Source of the DNA: G965230065 sp965230065
GTDB taxonomy: Bacteria > Bacteroidota > Bacteroidia > Cytophagales > Cyclobacteriaceae
DNA: 64,000 nt
Direction of reading: 5' to 3'
Assembly: GCA_965230065.1 (NCBI GenBank)
Contig: OZ245942.1
Location: 5,084,001-5,148,000, forward strand
Shown here: positions 25,507 through 35,381 of the stretch, one piece after another
How positions within the stretch are numbered: position 1 is the stretch's first letter
Layout of the letters: every line of letters starts with the position of its first letter
Notes under the pieces: model-generated
What the model was told of the DNA's origin: nothing
Databases searched by the model: none
The model's input: the letters and a program-made list of their open reading frames with translations, nothing else
Program-made: the position numbers and the translations under genes

Positions 25507-26781
25507 TTATTGATGGGTGGCCAGTAACTCCAATCGTTTAATAGATTGTACCATAGCCCGCACCGTGTGGTAGTTTACTTTCCATGAATGACTCATATGT
25601 GTCCAAACGGGTTCGCCTTCCCGGGTAAGTAGTGGCCACCATTCACCTACCTGGTGGTGGATCATTTTGTCAAATACAAAGCGGTGTACATTTTCATACA
25701 CAGGCCAGTATTTTTCACTGCCAAAAAGCAGGCAGGCATCCAGCATGCCAATGAGTACTTCGGCTTGTTGCCAAAATTCTTTTTCCTGGTCATATACCCC
25801 TCCGGCATGGGAGCCTTCCACATACACCCCTCCGTACTCCCAGTCGATACCGTGTGCCAGGGCGTGGTCAAACTGCATGCGCATGATTTCTTCATAGGGT
25901 TGGGTATCCATTTTCAATACGTTGAGCGCATGATGAAACAACCAGGCAAACTCTACATTGTGCCCGTAGCTGGTATTGTCATCAGCCTGGGCTTTTTCGC
26001 CGCTGTCAGTGAAGCGGTCCCATCCCCACACAATGTCGAACTTAATTTGCGGGGCTTCCTCCCATTTGGGTGTAAACTGCGGGATACCCGTTTTGTATTT
26101 GGGATGCAGCACTCTGTTCAGTAACAAATCGATAATTTCCAGCAGCTTACGGCGGTGAATTTCTTTGCCACTGCATTCGTAGAGGTTGGTAAATGCTTCC
26201 ATCAGGTGCATGTGGGCATCCAGGGTTTTGCGGTCGCCCCCGCCTGCACCTGGCCCAGCAAGTTGCCACTGGCGGTCAAACATTTCAAAATACCCCCCAT
26301 ACATGGTATCAGCGCAGTATTTCTGAATCAGGTCAAAGGTTTTTTCTGCATATTCCAGCCCTACCGGGTCGCCGGTAGCCAGGGTATATTCGCTCAGGCT
26401 ATAAATGGCAAAGCTGTGGCCGTAAATAATTTTCTGGTCAATGTTTACATTGCCTTTCCGGTCCATCAGCCAGTAGAATCCGCCGTTTTCCTTGTCCCAC
26501 ATTTTATTGATGAGGAAATCAATCCCATGCTCGGCGTAAGCTTTGGTTTTTTCAGGCAAATACCCGGCCCGGTATGCCGATGAAAAGGTGTAAACCGTAC
26601 GGGATTGGGAGATGAGCGATTTTTCATCTTCTCCGCTATCGTTGCCGTCTTTATCAAATAAAGTAATGAAACCGCCATGATGGTCATCTTTGCAGCGGTC
26701 CAGCCAGAAGGGGAGCAATTCCTGGGTGAGGTGTTGCTCGGCTTCCTGTTTTAGTTGTTGTAGTTTTTCGGGATTTATCAT
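25507..26781 (-). CDS. N-acylglucosamine 2-epimerase / cellobiose 2-epimerase family protein
   Basis: A 424-residue (alpha/alpha)6-barrel enzyme. The start at 26781 (MINPEKLQQLKQEAEQHL) fits the family; a 30-residue upstream extension is probably untranslated. Conserved segments include GGFITLFDKDG, SQSRTVYTFSSAYR (Arg), GHSFAIYSLSEY (His), DAHMHLMEAF, SYGHNVEFAWL (His) and the C-terminal MSHSWKVNYHTVRAM, providing the usual Arg and three catalytic His. Epimerisation of a reducing-end glucose or mannose residue is expected; cellobiose or mannobiose are the likelier substrates. No signal peptide, so it is cytoplasmic. Confidence 0.88.
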   Translation of the reverse strand: MINPEKLQQLKQEAEQHLTQELLPFWLDRCKDDHHGGFITLFDKDGNDSGEDEKSLISQSRTVYTFSSAYRAGYLPEKTKAYAEHGIDFLINKMWDKENGGFYWLMDRKGNVNIDQKIIYGHSFAIYSLSEYTLATGDPVGLEYAEKTFDLIQKYCADTMYGGYFEMFDRQWQLAGPGAGGGDRKTLDAHMHLMEAFTNLYECSGKEIHRRKLLEIIDLLLNRVLHPKYKTGIPQFTPKWEEAPQIKFDIVWGWDRFTDSGEKAQADDNTSYGHNVEFAWLFHHALNVLKMDTQPYEEIMRMQFDHALAHGIDWEYGGVYVEGSHAGGVYDQEKEFWQQAEVLIGMLDACLLFGSEKYWPVYENVHRFVFDKMIHHQVGEWWPLLTREGEPVWTHMSHSWKVNYHTVRAMVQSIKRLELLATHQ

Positions 26782-26914
26782 GCCCGCCAATATCGGAAAT
26801 AAAATGGAATTTTTGCAAGCTTTTGCCCCATACATTGCTTGGATTTTACCCGCACCGAGCTGTGTCTGCACTGACCTCAGTTATACACAGGCCAGGTCAG
26901 CATCAGTAAAACCC

Positions 26915-28954
26915 TCAAATCCCATCCACACCAGGCAAGAAGGAGTAGGTTTCACCATAATGCAGCATTTGTTTGGTGAAATCTTTGGGGTATTTCACCT
27001 CTATATCTTTGATGGAATCCCCTTCCATCACCGGAACCAGCTCAGGATTGATGAACCCGGCATACGGGGCTATGTTGAGTTTTTCTGCCCTTTTAATTAC
27101 CTCAGCATGCAGGTCAGGATCTACTTTCACTCCGTATTTTTCTACCAGTTCCTTACCAGCTTCAAAGTCGCCTTCCGATTTGATGCGTTGTATTTCCCGC
27201 AATTGCTCACCAAAAATTTCCCGCAGCTTTTCATAATCATTGATAACAAAATAGGTTTTATCATCTTCTACAACTTTCTCAATTACATTGTCTTCCTGTC
27301 CGGTTTCGTAAGCCCAGGCTGCAATCGTCTGCCGGTTACGCATGTGGTCTTGTTCAATTTCTTCCCCGGGATTGAGGCGGCGCAATTGCAACATCAATCC
27401 ATTGCGGATGTAGCTGTCGTATGCGGCCATGCCCACGGCCAGGGTGTCCATCAGCTCGAGTTCAATTAATTTTGGATCCATCAAATAATAGAGTGCTACC
27501 AAATCGGCCCGGGCTTCTTCCAGGGTAGAGCGATAATTTTTTAAGGTTTCAGAAGGTGTGCCCACACCGGGGTTAATCTTACCGGAAGCATGGCCTACCA
27601 CTTCATGCAGGGCTGTATGCAGGTTGCTTGCCAGGCCACCATGCTTTTTGGAGCGTTCCATTTGCACCTCATTATAGGCAAACTCTTCCAGGAACCCTTC
27701 ACCGGAAGCCTGTTCGTAAGCATGTTCAATATTGCCCAGGCTCACTGATTTTGATCCATATTCAGCCCTGATCCAGTTGGCATTGGGGAGGTTTACGCCA
27801 ATGGGGGTAGAGGGGGAGGCATCGCCCGCTTCCCCGGCCACGTTTACTACTTTGTACGTTACGCCCACCACGTTTTCTTTCTTGTGTTCATCCATAATCG
27901 GGGATTCGTCTTCAAACCATTGCGCGTTCTCACTCAATGTTTGCATACGGTCTGAGGCTTCAAAATCGCGGATCTCCACAATATTTTCGTAGCTGCCTTT
28001 GATGCCGAGGGGGTCGTTGTACACTTCTATAAAACCGTTGATGTAGTCAATATCCCCTTCGGTGGCCTGTACCCAGGCAATATTGTATTGATCCCAAATT
28101 TCAAGATCCCCCGTTTTATAATATTCTATTAAAAGGCGAAGAGCATCGGCTTGTGCTTCATTTTCGGTTACCTCTACGGCTTTTTCAAGCCATAAGATAA
28201 CCTGCTCAATGGCCGGGCTGTAGAGGCCACCTACTTTCCAGACTTCTTCTTTCAAATTCCCAGAGGCATCTTTTACGACCCTTGTATTGAGGCCGTAGGA
28301 AATTGGACGGGGGTTATCAGGATCAGCCATTTCCTTATAAAATGCTTCTACTTCTTCCTGTGTTACATCCGGTCCGTAAAAGTTGGTGGCTGAGGTTTGC
28401 AATAAGTCGGCATTGGCAGCTTTGTTTACTTTTTTGGCGTCTATTTCTGGGTCAAACATTGCAGTAATGATCTCATCAGGAAGTTCCGTATTGGTCTCGC
28501 TTAAAAGCTGGGCAAAATAATCCTGTGAAAACCCGGGAGTAAATTTTAAATTGGAATAATGATGATGGATGCCATTGCTGAACCACACCCGTTTGGCATA
28601 GGTCATGAATTGCTCCCAGGTTTCTGTATTTTTATCACCCTGATAGTTTCTTACAATATTTTCCAGTGCCTGCCGAATATCCAGATTGTAGCGGTAGTTC
28701 TGGTCATAAATAATATCCCTGCCAGAAAGACCGGCACGTGCCAGGAAATATACCAGCTTTTTCTGTTGTAATGATAGTTTTTCAAAACCTGGTATTTGGT
28801 ACCGGAGAATGCGCAGGTCAGCAAATTGCTCGGTTTGCCACTGAAAATCCTCCTGTTGGGTAGTTTCCTGTTGGGCAACCTCCTGTTCTGGTTTGTCGCA
28901 TGCAAACAGCAAAAAAAGACTTGCAAAAAATACTAAATAGAAGGGCTTTTTCAT
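26915..28954 (-). CDS. Dipeptidyl-peptidase III-like zinc metallopeptidase (M49)
   Basis: A 679-residue envelope lipoprotein (signal LFLLFAC, Cys19). The M49 zinc motif HEVVGH is at residues 450-455, with the downstream EEARADLVALYYL helix giving the third ligand Glu. The family uses HExxGH instead of HExxH. Expected activity is release of dipeptides from peptide N-termini in the periplasm. Bacterial homologues are of this size, so it looks full length. It is transcribed towards the AGE epimerase with a 133-base gap; functional linkage is not evident. Confidence 0.9.
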   Translation of the reverse strand: MKKPFYLVFFASLFLLFACDKPEQEVAQQETTQQEDFQWQTEQFADLRILRYQIPGFEKLSLQQKKLVYFLARAGLSGRDIIYDQNYRYNLDIRQALENIVRNYQGDKNTETWEQFMTYAKRVWFSNGIHHHYSNLKFTPGFSQDYFAQLLSETNTELPDEIITAMFDPEIDAKKVNKAANADLLQTSATNFYGPDVTQEEVEAFYKEMADPDNPRPISYGLNTRVVKDASGNLKEEVWKVGGLYSPAIEQVILWLEKAVEVTENEAQADALRLLIEYYKTGDLEIWDQYNIAWVQATEGDIDYINGFIEVYNDPLGIKGSYENIVEIRDFEASDRMQTLSENAQWFEDESPIMDEHKKENVVGVTYKVVNVAGEAGDASPSTPIGVNLPNANWIRAEYGSKSVSLGNIEHAYEQASGEGFLEEFAYNEVQMERSKKHGGLASNLHTALHEVVGHASGKINPGVGTPSETLKNYRSTLEEARADLVALYYLMDPKLIELELMDTLAVGMAAYDSYIRNGLMLQLRRLNPGEEIEQDHMRNRQTIAAWAYETGQEDNVIEKVVEDDKTYFVINDYEKLREIFGEQLREIQRIKSEGDFEAGKELVEKYGVKVDPDLHAEVIKRAEKLNIAPYAGFINPELVPVMEGDSIKDIEVKYPKDFTKQMLHYGETYSFLPGVDGI

Positions 28955-29031
28955 GATTAACAGTAGTTAAAATAAATGTGATGAAGTGTACCTTAAAAAT
29001 AGAAAAAGGGTTGCAAAATTTGCAGTATCGC

Positions 29032-29289
29032 TTATAGTTTTAATTCATCAATAATTTCAGGAGCTTGCTGGGGCTTCACTTTGGTCATCCAGTTTTCTTT
29101 GGCAATTACGACGGGCGCTTCTTTGCAGCGGCCGGTACATTTGGTTTTGAAAACCTTTACCTTGCCCCGGAGTCCTTCCGCTTTTAACGTATTTGAAATA
29201 GCTTTTTGTACTTCTTTGCTACCATGTTTTTTGCAGTCGCTGCCCCCGCAAACGAACACAAAACGGCAATATGAATCATATTTTCCCAT
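29032..29289 (-). CDS. Thioredoxin-like [2Fe-2S] ferredoxin
   Basis: An 85-residue protein with Cys14 and Cys19 in FVCGGSDCKKHGS, and Cys51 and Cys55 in KTKCTGRCKEAP. This C-x4-C...C-x3-C arrangement holds a [2Fe-2S] cluster in thioredoxin-like ferredoxins (NuoE-like or Shethna-type small proteins). It is an electron carrier of unknown partner. It is a compact single gene between the M49 peptidase and the arylsulfatase. Confidence 0.88.
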   Translation of the reverse strand: MGKYDSYCRFVFVCGGSDCKKHGSKEVQKAISNTLKAEGLRGKVKVFKTKCTGRCKEAPVVIAKENWMTKVKPQQAPEIIDELKL

Positions 29290-29353
29290 GTTTTTCTAAC
29301 ACGATAAAGCAGGATTTTGGTTCAGTTTCAATATTATATTGCCCAGTAAATAA

Positions 29354-30916
29354 CTATAAATCAGGAGATACTGTTTCTTCTTCTTTGATTTTTTCTAAAA
29401 ATGCTGCCATTTCTTTTACAACTTCCGGGTTTTCACTGGCTACATTTTGTTGTTCGGCCCTGTCAGCAGAAAGATTGTATAGCTGGGGCTCAGGGGCATT
29501 GCCCAGTTCAATATCGGTATTTTTGTTATAGGTTGCAGCATTGCTGGGCTCAATGTATTTCCACTTGTCTTTGATGAGCGAAAGCGTGCCCGAAGCGGCA
29601 TGTTCTATCAAAAATTCCCGGTTTTGCTTAGCTTTTCCTAACAAGGTAGGGAGGGCATTTTTACTATCCGGTGCCGCACTTTCAGGAACTTCCTGCTGTA
29701 TAAGGGCAGCAAAAGAAGCCAGAAAATCTACCTGGCTTACCAAAGCATCGGAAGTACCGGGTTGCACCTCGCCAGGCCACTGAATAATTAAAGGTACACG
29801 GGTGCCGGCTTCAAAAGCGGAGTATTTTCCACCCCGGAATGGCCCTGAAGGTGTGTGCTCACCCAGTTTTTCTACGGCTTCATCCTGGTAACCATCATCT
29901 ATTACAGGACCGTTATCGCTGGTAAAGATGAAGATGGTGTTGTTGGTAAGTTGCAGGGCGTCCAGTTTTTTCATGATTTCGCCCACACACCAGTCCAGTT
30001 GCAGCATGGCATCACCCCGCGGGCCCATGCCACTTTTGCCAACGAACCGGGCATGCGGAACACGGGGCACATGAATATCGTGGGTAGAGAAATATAAGAA
30101 GAATGGCTGCTCCTTGTGTGTTTCAATGAACTGCACTGCTTTGGCTGTAATGGTATCAGCCATATCCTCATCTACCCAGCGGGCGGCTTTTCCCCCGGTC
30201 ATGTAGCCAATGCGGCTGATGCCGTTCACGATGGTCATGTCGTGTCCGTGGCTGGGGTGCATTTTGAGCAATTCAGGGTTCGCTTTTCCGGTAGGTTCAT
30301 CACCAATCGGTTCTTTAAAGCTCACCTGAATCGGGTCGTTGGGGTCAAGGCCAACCACATGACGGTTTTCTACATACACAGTAGGTACGCGGTCGCCGGT
30401 GGCAGGGATGAGAAATGAGTAATCGAAACCAATATCCAGGGGGGAAGGTTGGATGGCTCCATTCCAATCGGGGCCGCCGTCGGGACCAAGTCCGAGGTGC
30501 CATTTCCCAACTACGCCTGTGGTGTAGCCAGCATTTTTCATCAGGTCGGGCATGGTAAAACGATCCGGGTCAATAATCATAGCGGCATCTCCCCGGGCAA
30601 TACCCGTGCCTTTTTTTCGCCAGGGATATTTTCCGGTGAGCAATCCATAGCGGGAAGGAGTGCAGGAAGCGGAAGTGGTGTGGGCATCGGTAAACCGCAA
30701 ACCATTTTCGGCCAGTTTGTCAATATTGGGCGTGTTAATTTCAGTTGCCCCATAACTGCTTACATCCCCATAGCCCACATCATCGGTGTAGATGAGGACA
30801 ATGTTAGGGGGCTGTTGGGTTTCTTCTTCTGTTTCCGAATTGGTTTCGGCAGAAGAACAGGAAAGTAGTAAAATACTAAAAAGTAAATAGCTGAGCGAAT
30901 AGAAATTCCATTTCAT
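29354..30916 (-). CDS. Arylsulfatase-type S1 sulfatase, lipoprotein
   Basis: A 520-residue exported sulfatase with lipobox LLLSC (Cys20). The formylglycine motif is CTPSR at residues 85-89, within SASCTPSRYGLLTGKYPWR. IVLIYTDDVGYGD near residue 40 supplies metal-binding aspartates, and IFTSDNGPV the distal Asp-Asn. It removes sulfate esters from a carbohydrate after maturation by a formylglycine-generating enzyme (not in this window). Full length. The substrate class cannot be set without subfamily comparison. The SLC13 gene lies 56 bases upstream on the same strand. Confidence 0.93.
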   Translation of the reverse strand: MKWNFYSLSYLLFSILLLSCSSAETNSETEEETQQPPNIVLIYTDDVGYGDVSSYGATEINTPNIDKLAENGLRFTDAHTTSASCTPSRYGLLTGKYPWRKKGTGIARGDAAMIIDPDRFTMPDLMKNAGYTTGVVGKWHLGLGPDGGPDWNGAIQPSPLDIGFDYSFLIPATGDRVPTVYVENRHVVGLDPNDPIQVSFKEPIGDEPTGKANPELLKMHPSHGHDMTIVNGISRIGYMTGGKAARWVDEDMADTITAKAVQFIETHKEQPFFLYFSTHDIHVPRVPHARFVGKSGMGPRGDAMLQLDWCVGEIMKKLDALQLTNNTIFIFTSDNGPVIDDGYQDEAVEKLGEHTPSGPFRGGKYSAFEAGTRVPLIIQWPGEVQPGTSDALVSQVDFLASFAALIQQEVPESAAPDSKNALPTLLGKAKQNREFLIEHAASGTLSLIKDKWKYIEPSNAATYNKNTDIELGNAPEPQLYNLSADRAEQQNVASENPEVVKEMAAFLEKIKEEETVSPDL

Positions 30917-30972
30917 GATTTGCAGGTTATTTTTCGGTTAAAGGTACTGGAAAATTAAAGTTCAATCAATAA

Positions 30973-32466
30973 TTAAAAAGGATAAGCCTTTAAATCAATT
31001 CCCCAAATAATGGGCATCAGGTAATAGATACAAAAGAAAAGAATAATAGAAGAAATTAAATTCATCCAAATGCCTTTTCTCACCATATCATTCATGGAAA
31101 GAAAACCCGAACTATAAACAATGGCATTGGGCGGTGTAGCCACGGGCAACATAAACGCACAGGAGGCGGCAATGCAAGCCCCCACCATCAGTCCAAAAGG
31201 GTGTACGTTCATCGATTGTGATAATGCGCCTAAAATGGGAAGTACGACGGAGGCGGTTGCCACATTGGAGGTAATCTCTGTAAAAAAATTGACCATAATC
31301 AGTACGGCAAATAAAATCAGTGCAAAAGGAAAACGTTCCATGGCAGAGAGCTGTTCGCCCAACCAGGCTGCCAATCCCGATTCCTGAAAACCCACCGCAA
31401 TGGTGAGTCCGCCCCCAAATAATATCAAAATTCCCCAGGGTAATTTACTGGCCGATTCCCAATCCATTAGCATCTGGCCTTTGGTTTTGGAGGGTATGAC
31501 AAACAGGATAATGGCACCGAAAATAGCGATGACAGTATCATTAATGCCGGGAAGCAGTTGTACCAATACGAAAGACCGTAAAATCCAGGCTGCAGCGATA
31601 AAAGCAAAGACTAATGCCACCATTTTTTCTTCGTAACTTATTTTACCCAGGGTTTTGAGGTGGCTATGAATCTCATTTTTTGCCCCTGCTGCACCTGAGA
31701 GGGTAGCCTTAAAAGCTATCTTCGTGAGATAAAGCCAGCCGATGGTGAGCAAAATGATGCTGATGGGGAGCCCGAATGAAAACCAATCAAAAAAGGTAAC
31801 TTCACGGGCATACAACTCGAGGCTGATGGCTGAAAAAATGGCATTGGTGGGCGTACCAATCAGCGTAGCCATACCACCAATGGAAGCTCCGTAAGCAATC
31901 GCAAGCATTAATGCTTTATTGAATTGAATTTGCTGTTCCCCATTCCCTTCCGTCTGAAATTCCCCGATTTTTTTGGCAATGGCCAGCCCGATGGGCAGCA
32001 TCATCAATGTGGTGGCCGTGTTGGAAATCCACATGGAAAGGAAGGCAGTTGCTACCATAAAACCCAGCACAATCATATTGCTGTTGGTGCCGATAGTTTT
32101 GATGATATTCAGGGCAATTCGCTGATGCAGGTTCCATTTCTCAATGGCAATGGCGATGATAAAACCGCCCAGAAAAAGCATGATGATGGGGCTGTAGTAA
32201 GTGGTCGTTGTCGTGGCAATATCCAGTCCGCCGGTTAGTGGAAATAATACAATGGGTAAAAGGGAAGTAACCGCCATCGGCAAAGCTTCGGTAATCCACC
32301 ATATGGCAATCCAGGCGGTGGAGGCCATGACGGCTTGTCCGCCCGAAGAAAGCCCTTCAAAGGAAAGGTATTGGATAAGGATAAACGCAAGCGGGCCGGC
32401 CAGCAAGCCGATTTTTTCTTTGGTAATTGTTTTTGGCTGATTTGCTTTTTCTGTGGTGGTTTTCAT
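30973..32466 (-). CDS. SLC13/DASS family sodium:anion symporter
   Basis: A 497-residue transporter with about 12 membrane segments. The conserved SNTATTLMMLPIGLA (the SNT motif of the first binding hairpin) and TSNVATASVVLPI (the second, TSN-type motif) are both present, as is ATPPNAIVYSSG. Members carry dicarboxylates, citrate or sulfate with sodium. The adjacent tartrate/malate-type dehydrogenase favours a hydroxy-dicarboxylate, but the nearby sulfatase means sulfate cannot be excluded. The 223-base gap upstream contains REP-like palindromes. Confidence 0.9.
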   Translation of the reverse strand: MKTTTEKANQPKTITKEKIGLLAGPLAFILIQYLSFEGLSSGGQAVMASTAWIAIWWITEALPMAVTSLLPIVLFPLTGGLDIATTTTTYYSPIIMLFLGGFIIAIAIEKWNLHQRIALNIIKTIGTNSNMIVLGFMVATAFLSMWISNTATTLMMLPIGLAIAKKIGEFQTEGNGEQQIQFNKALMLAIAYGASIGGMATLIGTPTNAIFSAISLELYAREVTFFDWFSFGLPISIILLTIGWLYLTKIAFKATLSGAAGAKNEIHSHLKTLGKISYEEKMVALVFAFIAAAWILRSFVLVQLLPGINDTVIAIFGAIILFVIPSKTKGQMLMDWESASKLPWGILILFGGGLTIAVGFQESGLAAWLGEQLSAMERFPFALILFAVLIMVNFFTEITSNVATASVVLPILGALSQSMNVHPFGLMVGACIAASCAFMLPVATPPNAIVYSSGFLSMNDMVRKGIWMNLISSIILFFCIYYLMPIIWGIDLKAYPF

Positions 32467-32483
32467 AATTATTTCTTATTCCC

Positions 32484-32671
32484 GTGGGCTGTGTCGCACA
32501 GCCCACTCATAAAACTGTCCTGTGTGCCACAGGCCAGGGTTAGTGGATTATTTATTCTGTTGCACAGCTTGTTTTGGCTGTAAAAATTTTTGTTTTGTGA
32601 GCGGACATCCTTGTCTGCTCTCCGTGCATAATTACCTGGAGCCCCGTCCCTCACTTTTTCAGGCAAGATGC
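32484..32671. repeat. REP-like palindromes between SLC13 and dehydrogenase genes
   Basis: A perfect hairpin with arms GTGGGCTGTG and CACAGCCCAC (3-base loop) at 32484-32506, then a degenerate GCACAGG-rich stretch, then CAGGCA-AGA-TGCCTG at about 32660-32674. The same two modules, GGGCTGTG/CACAGCCC and AGGCA/TGCCT, recur in this order at 54278-54373, which marks a dispersed family. Confidence 0.65.
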
Positions 32672-32689
32672 CTGAAACACAATCAATTA

Positions 32690-33754
32690 TTAGCCTTCTT
32701 TGATAACATTCGCAATGGCCGTTCCGCATGCTACCGTATTGACTTTTCCGCCCATATCGGGGGTTTTGGCGCTGCCTTCGGCTATTACTTCCTTTATCGC
32801 ATTCATAATAGCTGCATACGCCTGGTGCTCACCCAGGTGTTCCAGCATCATGGCTGCCGACCAGATGGCTGCGATGGGGTTGGCAATACCTTTTCCGGCT
32901 ATGTCGGGAGCCGATCCATGTACGGGTTCAAACATAGAGGGAAAATTCCTCTCGGGATTGATGTTGGAAGAGGGGGCGATGCCGATGGTGCCTGCCACGG
33001 CCGGGCCTAAATCGGAAAGGATATCGCCAAACAAGTTAGAACCTACCACCACATCAAACCAGTCGGGGTGCAGTACAAAGTTGGCCGTGAGGATGTCAAT
33101 GTGGTATTTGTCTACTTTTACCTCAGGGTAATTTTTTGCCATGGCTTCTACCCGCTCGTCCCAAAAGGGCATGGTGTGTACGATGCCGTTGGATTTGGTG
33201 GCAGAGGTCAGGTGTTTTTTACGGGTTTTGGCAACTTCAAAAGCATATTTTAAAATACGATCAGTGCCCTTTCTTGTGAATACACTTTCCTGCACACAAA
33301 TTTCATCATCGGTGCCCCGGTTGAGTCGGCCGCCTATTTCTGAGTATTCTCCTTCGTTATTTTCCCGCACTACCATAAAGTCAATATCTTCCGGCTTGCG
33401 GTTGGCCAATGGGCAGGGAACGCCGGGAAACAACTGCACCGGACGCAAATTTACATATTGCTGAAATTGCCTGCGGATGGGAATGAGCAACCCCCACAAT
33501 GAAATATGGTCGGGCACGCCTGGAAAGCCAACCGCCCCCAGGTAGATGGCATCGTGGTTTTTGATTTGCTGCAGGCCATCATCAGGCATCATTTTGCCTG
33601 TTTGGTTGTACCGTTCACAACTCCAGTCAAAGTTGTCAAACTCAAATGATATATTAAATTTTGATCCGACGGCCTTCAGGGCCTTAATGCCTTCGGGTAT
33701 TACTTCATTACCGATACCATCACCGGGGATGACGGCTATTTTATATTTGGACAT
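32690..33754 (-). CDS. Tartrate/D-malate dehydrogenase-like isocitrate/isopropylmalate dehydrogenase family protein
   Basis: A 354-residue beta-decarboxylating dehydrogenase. IAVIPGDGIGNEVIPEG at the N-terminus, RPVQLFPGVP, VVRENNEGEYSEIG, TKSNGIVHTMPFWDE, GSNLFGDILSDLGPAVAGTIG and EPVHGSAPDIAGKGIANP are the family motifs. The LNLRPVQLFPG-type binding loop and overall length point to tartrate dehydrogenase/D-malate dehydrogenase rather than LeuB. It would oxidatively decarboxylate a 2-hydroxy-dicarboxylate with NAD and a divalent metal. The SLC13 transporter downstream on the same strand suggests uptake and oxidation of one substrate. Confidence 0.85.
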   Translation of the reverse strand: MSKYKIAVIPGDGIGNEVIPEGIKALKAVGSKFNISFEFDNFDWSCERYNQTGKMMPDDGLQQIKNHDAIYLGAVGFPGVPDHISLWGLLIPIRRQFQQYVNLRPVQLFPGVPCPLANRKPEDIDFMVVRENNEGEYSEIGGRLNRGTDDEICVQESVFTRKGTDRILKYAFEVAKTRKKHLTSATKSNGIVHTMPFWDERVEAMAKNYPEVKVDKYHIDILTANFVLHPDWFDVVVGSNLFGDILSDLGPAVAGTIGIAPSSNINPERNFPSMFEPVHGSAPDIAGKGIANPIAAIWSAAMMLEHLGEHQAYAAIMNAIKEVIAEGSAKTPDMGGKVNTVACGTAIANVIKEG

Positions 33755-33966
33755 GAATTATTCTGACAGTTTTAGGTTTATGGTTTGAGCAGTTTATAGT
33801 TTTTTGTTTGAAGGCATAAATATCGGTAAATGTTGTGGAATGAAAAATTTAATGACGCAGGGTACAATAATAAAATAATTCCGAAAAAGCCCGAAGTCTT
33901 TAAATATTCCAGATAAATTTGTTGCTTTAACATTTGAAACAAAAAATAACTACCAATTTATTTACC

Positions 33967-34560
33967 ATGAAAAAAATATTATTTCTCTTACTCATTGTGT
34001 TTGTTTCGTATGGCTGTGAAACCATGAAAGTAATGACCGATCATGACCGTACGGTGGATTTTAATGAACACAAGAGCCTTGAATATTACGGCTGGGCCAA
34101 TAACTCTGATAAAATCCTGAACAGCTTAGACAAAGAGCGTATTGAAAAAGCTTTTGGCCAGGAGTTTAGAAAGAGAGGCATATCTATAGTGCCCAAAGGT
34201 GAAGGCGATATGGTGGCCACCCTTTATATTGTTACCGAGAATAAAGTTGAAACTACAGCAACTACTTCTGGTGTGGGAGGGAGTGTAGGCTTTGGCGGTT
34301 ATGGGTACGGCTACGGCATGTATGGCTACGGACCCTCATGGGGTTGGGGCACTGGCTACTCTACCACCACTTATCATGATCATGAATATCAGGAAGGAAC
34401 GCTCATCATTTCACTTTATGACAAAGAAAGCCAAAAGTTGATCTGGGAAGCCATTGCCAGTGGTACTATTGATGATAACCTGAACAGACGGGATGAAAAT
34501 ATTGGCCGTGCTGTGAAAAAGATCATGACCTATTATCCGATAAAGCCGGTGAAGAAATAG
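33967..34560 (+). CDS. DUF4136 lipoprotein
   Basis: A 197-residue envelope protein. The lipoprotein signal MKKILFLLLIVFVSYGC has its Cys at residue 17. The DUF4136 body follows, with a Gly/Tyr-rich insertion (GFGGYGYGYGMYGYGPSWGWG) around residue 115 and a conserved end (EGTLIISLYD...LIWEAIASGTI). An 11-residue in-frame extension upstream of the ATG at 33967 lacks signal character and was dropped. A TAAATTTG at 33914 resembles the Bacteroidota -7 element, but no matching -33 was found. Function unknown. Confidence 0.85.
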   Translation: MKKILFLLLIVFVSYGCETMKVMTDHDRTVDFNEHKSLEYYGWANNSDKILNSLDKERIEKAFGQEFRKRGISIVPKGEGDMVATLYIVTENKVETTATTSGVGGSVGFGGYGYGYGMYGYGPSWGWGTGYSTTTYHDHEYQEGTLIISLYDKESQKLIWEAIASGTIDDNLNRRDENIGRAVKKIMTYYPIKPVKK

Positions 34561-34753
34561 GTGTTTGGTTTTGTTGGAAATCCACCAATACAGCACAAAA
34601 ACCTGAAATTTGTATTATTCCCATTTTTGCCTCATTTCGTAGCTGTAAGCTTTCCGTAAGCTTTCTGTAAGGTAGCCGTAAGCTAACCTTATCTGAGATG
34701 AATTGTATTTTTTTAAGAAATGAGGCAGAAATCAGGGCTGTTTAAGAGGGTGG

Positions 34754-35075
34754 GCTATGCGCCCCCTTGATCCCCTGAAGGGGTGCCCCGCGCCTGATGA
34801 AAAAAATACGTCTCCCCGGTTGAGCGGAGCGAATACCGGGGTCTCCAACTTTAGGGGCAGAAATTTGAAGTAAAGAGAAGGTGATTAAGAATCTGGCCCT
34901 GCGCGCCCCCTGCCCCTAAAGGGGTTCCCCGCACCTGATATAAAAACTATGTCTCCCCGGCTGAGTGGAGCGAATGCCGGGGTCTCCAACTTAGGGGCAG
35001 AAATTTGAATTAAAGGCAAGGTAATTATGAACCAACCCCTACACGCCCCCTGCCCCTGAAGGGGTTCCCCGCACT
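34754..35075. repeat. Tandem repeat of ~140-144 bp (about 2.3 copies)
   Basis: In the 821-base gap before the restriction gene, the block CGCCCCCT..CCCCT-AAGGGG--CCCCGC recurs at 34760, 34904 and 35044. Between blocks are two copies of a hairpin module (TCTCCCCGG, GAGCGGAGCGAAT, CCGGGGTCTCCAAC) and the shared AGGGGCAGAAATTTGAA. The whole unit is repeated in direct orientation. The hairpin module resembles the repeats at 41411 and 44150. No gene is supported in 34561-35381. Confidence 0.85.
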
Positions 35076-35381
35076 ATACACGATACAATAATGAAGATTA
35101 CTTTATGTAAGCCACATACCTCGGATTGCGTTGGGTAAATGGGAGGAAGTAAGCAGTTGTGCGTCTTATCTCTAAAATGCTCAATATTCAACAGTCCATA
35201 TCCTGATGATAGCGGGTGTCAACCTTTAGGATGATATTCGTTTGTGCAATTTATTTGGTGAACATGCTGTTAGAAATGCCGGGGTTGATTTACTTTGGTT
35301 TTTTTGCTAGGTTTAAATTCTCATTCTTTGTAGGCCTTTGTTGCAAACAGGAGCCATGTAGCAGGAAATTGTAGCACACTT

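Noticed and set aside
26690..27469. Long plus-strand frame opposite the AGE epimerase and M49 peptidase genes
   Set aside because: It spans parts of two well-supported minus-strand genes and lacks any domain character; an antisense shadow.
33914..33921. TAAATTTG as a Bacteroidota -7 promoter element before the DUF4136 gene
   Set aside because: The -7 match is good, but no TTTG-type -33 element lies at the required spacing, so it was not listed as a feature.
34754..35075. Tandem repeats considered as a CRISPR array
   Set aside because: Units are 140-144 bp with conserved interiors and only about 2.3 copies; there are no short repeats with unique spacers and no cas genes.
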